NCBI GenBank assembly: GCA_947573465.1 | Contig: CANPET010000122.1 | Coordinates: 1-5,841, forward strand | Direction of reading: 5' to 3' | Source of the DNA: an uncultured Eubacterium sp. | Lineage (GTDB): Bacteria > Bacillota > Clostridia > Lachnospirales > Lachnospiraceae | DNA: 5,841 nucleotides | Shown here: one piece after another, positions 1 to 4,885 of the stretch | How the letters are laid out: each line of letters opens with the position of its first letter | Position numbering within the stretch: the first letter of the stretch is position 1 | Position numbers and translations under genes: made by a program | Notes under the pieces: model-generated | What the model was told of the DNA's origin: nothing | What the model saw: only the letters and a program-made list of their open reading frames with translations | Databases searched by the model: none

Positions 1-1312
1 CAATTCCTATTGGTTTATTATCTTCTTGTGTATTTACTTCTTTTTCATAATAATACGGCTCACCCGCCTTTATTGTAATATCATCCTCTGAAAATATATA
101 ACTATCGTTATTTCCTACTACTTTTACCCGAATAGATTTTGTCACATCAGAGTTAATTGTACATTTATATGTATAGGTATTTCCTGCAATATAATTCAAA
201 TTTGTCAAAGACCCCTGAACCTGCCACAGATTATCCCCAATAGAGTCCATGTGCATTTCAAATCCTTTATTTGTAGCATTGCTGATACTTCCTGTAGCGG
301 TTCCCCAATTATTAGCACCACCAAAGCTGTCACTATCAGCTACTGCATCTACTTCTTCATAGGTTACTTTTGTCGGTCCCTGATACTGTGTTGTTGTTAC
401 TGGTTTTTCTGTTGGCTTTGTTACTGTACCTGTACCATTCTCCTGATATACTCTTACATAATCTACATACATCGTAGTTGTTTTATAATTTGCCGGTGCT
501 GTCTGATTCCCAGTATATCCTGTTCCTGTTCCACCAATTGCTAAATTTAACAAAAAAAACTGTTCCTTTTGGAAGCAATAAGCATTATTATCTGTAATAT
601 TTTGTTGAAAATATGTCACTCCATCTACCTGCCATTCCATATGCTTTTCATCCCATATCAATCCATATGTATGCCACCCATTAATTCCATTATTCACATT
701 ATCTGCAAAATGATAGTCTTTTCCAGCATCTCCACTTCCATAAGAACCATGTTTATCCCATTTACCATTGATTCCTTCATAATTCCAATGGAGACAGCCA
801 CCAACATAGTCTCTATCATTCGCATGTTCCATAATATCAATTTCACCACAGTTAGGCCAACCTACACCCTGACTCATATTTTCCCCCATCATCCAAAATG
901 CCGGCCAAACTCCTGACTGATTTCCATTTTCCACTTTAATACGAGCTTCCATTTTTCCGTACTTAAAATATTTCTTACCTTTTGTAAGGATTCTTCCGGA
1001 AGTAAATTTCTGTCCACCATAATTTTCTTTCTTCGCTATAATCTGAAGATGTCCATCTTTTACATTTACATTATCTTTTCTGTCTGTATAATATTCAACC
1101 TCTCCATTTCCCCATCCCCAATCGCCATTTCCAATTTCATATGACCACACCGATGTATCAAGAGCATCGCCATCAAATTCATCGCTCCACACAAGTGTCC
1201 ATGGGTCTGCCGCCTTAACATCTACTGACTCTCTTTGTGCAAAAACCATACCAGATGCTATCATTGTAAGTACTAAGACACTGGCGATTACTTTCTTGCA
1301 TAAATTGTTCAT
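1..1312 (-). CDS. Secreted GH16 endo-beta-1,3-glucanase (laminarinase type) with C-terminal CBM4/9-like domain, 3' end cut by window
   Basis: The frame is open from ATG at 1312 to the window edge (437 codons visible, no stop). Residues 1-35 form a signal peptide: N2-K7 basic start, hydrophobic core V8-A19, and possible cleavage after A25 or after A34-A35. The protein is therefore exported, with no lipobox. Residues 38-289 are a family 16 glycoside hydrolase domain. W136-P-A-F-W140 precedes the catalytic motif G-E157-I-D159-I-M-E162-H, in which E157 is the expected nucleophile, E162 the acid/base and D159 the helper. The extra Met makes the bulged ExDxxE form typical of laminarinase-like members rather than the ExDxE of Bacillus lichenases. 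Residues 293-317 are a Thr/Pro-rich linker. From about 318 a beta-rich domain (W336, W363, repeated Tyr) resembles CBM4/9 carbohydrate-binding modules. Likely role: hydrolysis of beta-1,3- or mixed-linked glucans outside the cell. Exact substrate and further C-terminal modules cannot be seen. The start is fixed by a good ribosome binding site 6 nt upstream. Confidence 0.93.
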   Translation of the reverse strand, partial: MNNLCKKVIASVLVLTMIASGMVFAQRESVDVKAADPWTLVWSDEFDGDALDTSVWSYEIGNGDWGWGNGEVEYYTDRKDNVNVKDGHLQIIAKKENYGGQKFTSGRILTKGKKYFKYGKMEARIKVENGNQSGVWPAFWMMGENMSQGVGWPNCGEIDIMEHANDRDYVGGCLHWNYEGINGKWDKHGSYGSGDAGKDYHFADNVNNGINGWHTYGLIWDEKHMEWQVDGVTYFQQNITDNNAYCFQKEQFFLLNLAIGGTGTGYTGNQTAPANYKTTTMYVDYVRVYQENGTGTVTKPTEKPVTTTQYQGPTKVTYEEVDAVADSDSFGGANNWGTATGSISNATNKGFEMHMDSIGDNLWQVQGSLTNLNYIAGNTYTYKCTINSDVTKSIRVKVVGNNDSYIFSEDDITIKAGEPYYYEKEVNTQEDNKPIGI

Positions 1313-1318
1313 AACTTT

Positions 1319-1325
1319 CTCCTTT
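1319..1325 (-). promoter_or_regulatory. Ribosome binding site of the GH16 gene
   Basis: On the minus strand AAAGGAG lies 6 nt before the ATG at 1312. It is close to the Shine-Dalgarno consensus and fixes the start just ahead of the signal peptide. Confidence 0.85.
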
Positions 1326-1355
1326 ACTTTTCTTTTTTTACATAACTATACATAC

Positions 1356-1384
1356 ATATAAACACATAAAAATGTTTTTATCAA
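1356..1384 (-). promoter_or_regulatory. Candidate sigma-A-type promoter of the GH16 gene
   Basis: Minus strand TTGATA (1384-1379) and TTATAT (1361-1356) are separated by 17 bp, a fair match to -35 and -10 elements. TATATG one base further on is an alternative -10. A start near 1349 would give a leader of about 37 nt containing the ribosome binding site. The region is very AT-rich, so chance matches are common. Its position just upstream of the gene, and downstream of the terminator of the preceding unit, supports it. Confidence 0.5.
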
Positions 1385-1398
1385 GTCTTTCTAGTAAA

Positions 1399-1416
1399 TT
1401 TGTACAAAAATTTTGT
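1399..1416. repeat. Overlapping small palindromes upstream of the GH16 promoter
   Basis: TTTGTACAAA (1399-1408) is a perfect 10-bp palindrome. It overlaps a 13-bp palindrome, ACAAAA-A-TTTTGT (1404-1416, centre 1410). They lie 15 bp upstream of the proposed -35 of the glucanase gene, where an activator or repressor could bind. The sequence is AT-rich, so chance occurrence is possible and no regulator family is assigned. Confidence 0.3.
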
Positions 1417-1451
1417 GATGAGATAGTGATATACATTTTTGCATACATGCC

Positions 1452-1478
1452 AAAAAAGAAGCCTTCTCAGGATTCTTC
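1452..1478 (-). terminator. Intrinsic terminator of the ATPase-VWA unit
   Basis: It starts 14 nt past the stop codon of the VWA gene. On the minus strand GAAG (1478-1475), a 3-nt bulge, CCT, a GAGA loop, AGG and CTTC (1461-1458) fold into a hairpin followed at once by six T (1457-1452). Outer arms TGCCAA (minus 1490-1485) and TTGGCA (minus 1453-1448) flank it and could extend the structure. The stem is short and bulged, so efficiency is uncertain. Its placement fits the end of a minus-strand unit and separates it from the downstream GH16 gene. Confidence 0.6.
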
Positions 1479-1492
1479 CATAAATTGGCAAA

Positions 1493-2692
1493 TTATTTAT
1501 CGCTCATCAGTTTCTTAATTCCTGCTTTTAATCCATCAACAGTTAATGGATACATATCCACAATTTCTTTAATCAATCTCTCAGACTCCATCCAATACAT
1601 TCTTGTCAGATCGCCGTGATAAGAAGGATTCAACCATATAGAATGAGGATATTTCTTACGAAATAACTGCATCCACTCATGTCCTGATAGTCCATCATTT
1701 GGTCCACTGTAATTCCCATTTTTGTCAAGATACTCTTCCTCTGCCATTCCTGCATCTCCTACGATAATTACCTTATAGTCCTTATCATAATTTTTAAACG
1801 CCCATGTGGTATCAATCCAGTCACCGGTCTCACATTCCGGTGTTTTATATAGTTTTGCATAGATACAATTATGGAAATAAAATGTCTTTACATCTTTAAA
1901 ATGATTCGCTTTATGCACTGCCTGAAACAACTCATTACAAAGTTCACTATAAGGATACATCGAGCCACCACTGTCAAACAGCAGCATCAATTTGACAGAA
2001 TTTTTCCTAGGCTGTTCAAACTCTAACTTCAGATATCCTCCCTGATTACAAGTCGCATCTATTGTTCCGTCAATATCCAGCTCTGTCTTTGGCAAATCCA
2101 TTTTTCTTGAATATTGACGAAGTTCCCGCAATGCTACCTGAAACTGCCTCATTGTCAGTTTCTTGTCCCGTCTAAAATCCTTATATCTGCGTTCTCCCAT
2201 AACTGCAAAAGCAGTCTTCATTCCCGCATGATTTCCTAACTGTATTCCTCCGGCTGTCCTGCCATTCTTTCCAAAGGGTGAACCGCCCCCTGTACCAATC
2301 CAGTAATTGCCACCATTATGCTCTGTATGCTGTTCTCCTAATCGTTCACGAAACATCCGATGAATTTCCGTAGCTTCTTTTTTTGTCCTATCGTCTTTAA
2401 AATCCTCCGGATTTGTCATCTGAGCTCTGTCGTTATCATTATGCAGCCACGCATTTAACTTTTCCATATTAAGTTTATCTGTCTTTATATTCTGAAAATA
2501 TTCCTGAAAAGCCATATCCAGTTTGTCATAATCACCTTCATTTTTTACCAGAACTGTCCTGCATAAATAATAAAAATCTGTAAAACTGGAATGTGCCAGA
2601 CCCTTGTCCAGTCCATCCATAAGGGTAATCCACTCTGTCGTGGAGATATTCAGTCCATTGCTTTTCAATGTATAAAAAAATGTTGTAAACAT
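1493..2692 (-). CDS. VWA-domain protein of the CoxE-like family, partner of the adjacent MoxR-type ATPase
   Basis: A complete 399-residue protein with no signal peptide or membrane segment, so probably cytoplasmic. The N-terminal half is a helical region with the conserved patch W131-I-G-T-G-G-G-S-P-F-G141. The C-terminal half from about 230 is a von Willebrand factor A domain. The strand reading LMLLF leads into D240-S-G-G-S244-M, the MIDAS loop, and IIVGD313 is a later conserved strand with an acidic residue. The canonical MIDAS is DxSxS; here the middle Ser is Gly (DSGGS), the form I associate with CoxE-like VWA proteins. Family members work with a MoxR AAA+ ATPase. CoxE with CoxD helps mature CO dehydrogenase in Oligotropha, and RavA-ViaA is an analogous pair. 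The ATPase gene lies 84 bp upstream on the same strand, which supports a joint complex. The client here is unknown. The ATG at 2692 is preceded by GGAGG at 2701-2697, and an in-frame TGA further upstream rules out a long extension. Confidence 0.88.
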   Translation of the reverse strand: MFTTFFYTLKSNGLNISTTEWITLMDGLDKGLAHSSFTDFYYLCRTVLVKNEGDYDKLDMAFQEYFQNIKTDKLNMEKLNAWLHNDNDRAQMTNPEDFKDDRTKKEATEIHRMFRERLGEQHTEHNGGNYWIGTGGGSPFGKNGRTAGGIQLGNHAGMKTAFAVMGERRYKDFRRDKKLTMRQFQVALRELRQYSRKMDLPKTELDIDGTIDATCNQGGYLKLEFEQPRKNSVKLMLLFDSGGSMYPYSELCNELFQAVHKANHFKDVKTFYFHNCIYAKLYKTPECETGDWIDTTWAFKNYDKDYKVIIVGDAGMAEEEYLDKNGNYSGPNDGLSGHEWMQLFRKKYPHSIWLNPSYHGDLTRMYWMESERLIKEIVDMYPLTVDGLKAGIKKLMSDK

Positions 2693-2696
2693 ACTG

Positions 2697-2701
2697 CCTC
2701 C
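2697..2701 (-). promoter_or_regulatory. Ribosome binding site of the VWA gene
   Basis: GGAGG on the minus strand ends 4 nt before the ATG at 2692. The spacing is on the short side but the match is strong. It selects this ATG over the GTG at 2726, which opens a different, short frame. Confidence 0.7.
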
Positions 2702-2776
2702 AATTATTTTCCCCAGCCACCATCACTGTATGATTATCAATATATATGGTAGTGTCTTTTCGTTTGTCCGCTAGTG

Positions 2777-3595
2777 TTATCTGCTTACCATTTTTATTGT
2801 TTCTAAATCTTCATCTTTTTTAATCAGGACACCCAGATATGGTAGTTTCTTATCAATCGTATCCGGGTCTACGCCACCTATCATCAATGCTCTTAACCAG
2901 TCAATCAGTTCTGATGTACTTGGTTTCTTTCGAATATCCCTGATATTTCTGATTCTGTAAAAAGTCTTCATTGCCTGCTCCAGCAGATGCTCTTCCAGAT
3001 TTTCGAAATGGGCATTTACAATCTGTCGCATCAAATCCGGTTCCGGAAAACTAATATAATGAAAAATACAACGGCGAAGAAATGCGTCAGGTAATTCTTT
3101 TTCTGCATTGGATGTAATAATTACAATAGGACGTATTTTTGCCTTAACAGTTTCTTTCGTCTCATTAATGTAAAACTCCATCTTATCAAGTTCCCACAAA
3201 AGGTCATTTGGAAACTCTAAGTCTGCCTTATCTATCTCATCAATCAGAAGCACTACCTGCTGTTCTTTCTTAAATGCTTCTCCTAACTTTCCCAGCTTAA
3301 TGTAATGGGCAATATCATCTACTCCTGACTCTCCAAACTGACTGTCATATAATCTCTGGATTGTGTCATACATATATAGTCCGTCCTGTGCCTTTGTGGT
3401 AGATTTAATATTCCATATTAAAAGTTCTTTGCCTAATGCCTTTGAAACCGCCTCTGCCAGCATGGTTTTTCCTGTTCCCGGTTCTCCTTTAATAAGAAGG
3501 GGTTTCTGTAATTCCATTGCCACTTCCACGGATGCCATTAAATCATCTGCTGCCACATAAGTATCTGTTCCTGTAAATTTTGTCTGATCTGCCAT
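2777..3595 (-). CDS. MoxR-family AAA+ ATPase
   Basis: A complete 272-residue protein consisting essentially of one AAA+ module. Walker A is G37-E-P-G-T-G-K43-T44. Walker B is V114-V-L-L-I-D119-E120. Sensor 1 is in the strand ending T161-S-N163, and R174-R175 at the end of PDAFLRR are candidate arginine-finger residues. The lid has K224-P-S-T-S-E-L-I-D-W, in the place where MoxR proteins carry sensor 2. Length is a little below the 300 or more residues of many MoxR proteins and there is no extra C-terminal domain. These ATPases form rings and use ATP to remodel or mature protein complexes, usually with a VWA partner encoded next door. Here that partner follows 84 bp downstream with no obvious terminator between, so the two are probably co-transcribed. 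The ATG at 3595 follows GAAAGGAA (3608-3601). The general function is secure; the substrate is unknown. Confidence 0.93.
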   Translation of the reverse strand: MADQTKFTGTDTYVAADDLMASVEVAMELQKPLLIKGEPGTGKTMLAEAVSKALGKELLIWNIKSTTKAQDGLYMYDTIQRLYDSQFGESGVDDIAHYIKLGKLGEAFKKEQQVVLLIDEIDKADLEFPNDLLWELDKMEFYINETKETVKAKIRPIVIITSNAEKELPDAFLRRCIFHYISFPEPDLMRQIVNAHFENLEEHLLEQAMKTFYRIRNIRDIRKKPSTSELIDWLRALMIGGVDPDTIDKKLPYLGVLIKKDEDLETIKMVSR

Positions 3596-3600
3596 TGTTA

Positions 3601-3608
3601 TTCCTTTC
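3601..3608 (-). promoter_or_regulatory. Ribosome binding site of the MoxR-type ATPase gene
   Basis: Minus strand GAAAGGAA lies 5 nt before the ATG at 3595. It contains AAGGA and fits a Gram-positive Shine-Dalgarno site. Confidence 0.65.
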
Positions 3609-3664
3609 TGTAAACCATTTATATTCTATTCTAAAATTCCTTTTTCTCTAATGGCTATAGTACC

Positions 3665-3701
3665 ATATGCAAAAGAGAAATGTCTATGAGATAATGCATA
3701 T
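3665..3701. repeat. Inverted repeat (possible operator) in the divergent gap
   Basis: ATATGCA at 3665-3671 and its exact reverse complement TGCATAT at 3695-3701 are separated by 23 bp. The left half lies inside the leader expected for the ATPase-VWA unit, and the right half overlaps its candidate -10. The half-site centres are 30 bp apart, about three helical turns, so both could face one side of the DNA. No regulator is encoded in the window. A chance 7-bp repeat in AT-rich DNA is the alternative. Confidence 0.35.
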
Positions 3702-3720
3702 ATTTTACCTTTTTTGCCAA
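3691..3720 (-). promoter_or_regulatory. Candidate promoter of the ATPase-VWA unit
   Basis: Minus strand TTGGCA (3720-3715) matches the -35 consensus at five of six bases. It is followed after 18 bp by CATTAT (3696-3691), a four-of-six -10. This would give a leader of roughly 90 nt before the ATG at 3595. A weaker alternative closer to the gene has TAGAAT as its -10. This call is moderate at best. Confidence 0.35.
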
Positions 3721-3740
3721 TAACTATAAATAATTATAAC
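3712..3740 (+). promoter_or_regulatory. Weak candidate promoter of the 2-oxoacid oxidoreductase operon
   Basis: TATAAC (3735-3740) is a good -10, with a poor -35 (TTTTGC, 3712-3717) 17 bp upstream. TTGCCA at 3714 is a better -35 but only 15 bp away. TATAAA at 3725-3730 is another possible -10. A promoter must lie in or near this gap because the upstream neighbour is divergent, but its exact position is not settled. It overlaps the candidate minus-strand -35, so the two units may compete for polymerase. Confidence 0.3.
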
Positions 3741-3750
3741 TACTAAAAAC

Positions 3751-3755
3751 AGAGG
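3751..3755 (+). promoter_or_regulatory. Ribosome binding site of the gamma-delta subunit gene
   Basis: AGAGG lies 5 nt before the ATG at 3761. It is only a moderate Shine-Dalgarno match, but correctly spaced, and no better start is visible nearby. Confidence 0.5.
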
Positions 3756-3760
3756 TATCT

Positions 3761-4885
3761 ATGAAAAAAACAAAATTACCTTTACAAAATGATAATGGCT
3801 ATTATGAAATACGTATTGAAAGTATCGGCGGACTGGGAGCAAATCTATGTGGCAAGATGATGGGAGAGCTTGGAATTAAATATCTTGGTTTGAACAGTGC
3901 AAGTTTTTCCAGCTATGGGTCTGAAAAAACAGGTACTCCGGTAAAAGCATTTATTCGATATAGTTCTCCTGACAAAGATATTCGGGTCCATTCTCCGGTA
4001 ACGCATCCTCACATTCTTTGTATTTTTCATCAGGCATTGATGCAGAATACCGATATTTTTGATGGCTGTAGCAAAGACACCACAATTATTGTCAACACAA
4101 ATGTTTCACCGGAAGATATTATGGAGCATTATATATCTCATAACAATATCCCTGCCCGAAAAATCGTATGTGTTCACGCACAAAAAATTGCCATGGAAAC
4201 GAAGTCCCGCATAAATGTTGTTATGATGGGTGCTATGGCAAATGCTATGGGTTTCGTAAACTTAGATGATATGTATGAAATCTGCAGTAACACGTTAGGC
4301 AAAAAATATCCACAGGCACTGAAAGGTAATCTGGAAGGAATCAAACGTGGATATAAAGAAACAACGTCAGTAGACTGTGGGGAAATCTCTGCTTGTGAGC
4401 ACAATCCAAATATAGAAGATGGTGTCAGTCAAAAATATCAACAAGGAACTCTTGGCTATGAAACTGCTCCAATGGGTGGTATTAACTTAAATTTTGGAAA
4501 CAGTGTTGTAAACGATCTGTCTCCATCCCGACAGGGATACATTCCTATTTTTATTCCTGAAAAATGCATTAACTGTGGATTATGCGACAGTACCTGTCCT
4601 GATATGGTATTTCAATTTGAGCCGGGAGAATACCGGGGCAGGGAAATGATGGTAAATAAAGGGCTTGATTATTTTCACTGTAAAGGCTGTCTGCGGTGTG
4701 TTTCCGTATGCCCTACGCACGCTTTAGTGGGAGATTTAGAAGAAAACTATGACCGTAAGCCTTACTTTATGCCAAACAAAGACTTAATCAGAACTCCCGA
4801 CTATTATGAGAAATCCGGAGCAGACGGGTACATTACCTCAGAATCTTATTTGACAGAAAAACGTATAGAAGGTGGTGAAGTATAA
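3761..4885 (+). CDS. 2-oxoacid:ferredoxin oxidoreductase, fused gamma and delta (2x[4Fe-4S]) subunit
   Basis: A complete 374-residue cytoplasmic protein. Residues about 14-195 are the gamma domain of the pyruvate/2-oxoacid:ferredoxin oxidoreductase family. Evidence is the opening strand with I22-G-G-L-G-A27 and the conserved block Y52-G-S-E-K-T-G-T-P-V-K62-A-F-I-R, which matches the usual FGPERRGxPVxAFxR pattern. Residues about 262-325 are a bacterial-type ferredoxin (delta) domain. C269, C272, C275 and C279-P form one [4Fe-4S] site; C307, C310, C313 and C317-P form the second. It passes electrons from 2-oxoacid oxidative decarboxylation to ferredoxin. Gamma and delta are separate proteins in many archaeal enzymes; here they are fused, with a linker of about 65 residues and a tail after the clusters. 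The usual GGQG of the gamma N-terminus reads GGLG. The alpha subunit gene follows with a 1-base overlap. Substrate (pyruvate, 2-oxoisovalerate, aryl pyruvate or other) cannot be decided from sequence. Confidence 0.9.
   Translation: MKKTKLPLQNDNGYYEIRIESIGGLGANLCGKMMGELGIKYLGLNSASFSSYGSEKTGTPVKAFIRYSSPDKDIRVHSPVTHPHILCIFHQALMQNTDIFDGCSKDTTIIVNTNVSPEDIMEHYISHNNIPARKIVCVHAQKIAMETKSRINVVMMGAMANAMGFVNLDDMYEICSNTLGKKYPQALKGNLEGIKRGYKETTSVDCGEISACEHNPNIEDGVSQKYQQGTLGYETAPMGGINLNFGNSVVNDLSPSRQGYIPIFIPEKCINCGLCDSTCPDMVFQFEPGEYRGREMMVNKGLDYFHCKGCLRCVSVCPTHALVGDLEENYDRKPYFMPNKDLIRTPDYYEKSGADGYITSESYLTEKRIEGGEV
4869..4877 (+). promoter_or_regulatory. Ribosome binding site of the alpha subunit gene, inside the preceding gene
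   Basis: AAGGTGGTG matches AAGGAGGTG at eight of nine bases and lies 7 nt before the ATG at 4885. It is embedded in the last codons of the gamma-delta gene. With the TAATG overlap (stop 4883-4885, start 4885-4887) it indicates translational coupling and fixes the alpha start. Confidence 0.75.

Noticed and set aside
251..916. Two plus-strand open frames (97 and 115 codons) at 251-544 and 569-916
   Set aside because: Both are antisense to the GH16 gene, are rich in Cys, Ile and Ser as expected of complement translation, and have no ribosome binding site or domain. The minus-strand frame has a full catalytic motif and signal peptide.
2538..2726. 62-codon minus-strand frame starting at GTG 2726
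   Set aside because: It overlaps the start of the VWA gene in another frame, has no ribosome binding site, and its protein shows no recognisable feature.
3363..3560. 65-codon plus-strand frame inside the ATPase gene
   Set aside because: Antisense shadow of the Walker A region; no independent evidence of coding.
1493..3595. Assignment of the ATPase and VWA genes as coxD and coxE, or as ravA and viaA
   Set aside because: The family resemblance is real, but no CO dehydrogenase or other client gene accompanies them and the families are broad, so a symbol would over-claim.
3596..3760. Riboswitch or small RNA in the divergent gap
   Set aside because: The gap is only 165 bp, is very AT-rich and shows no recognisable conserved riboswitch core or compact GC-rich fold.
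3845..4404. Two minus-strand frames (61 and 76 codons) inside the gamma-delta gene
   Set aside because: Antisense to a well-supported gene, with no ribosome binding site or family features.
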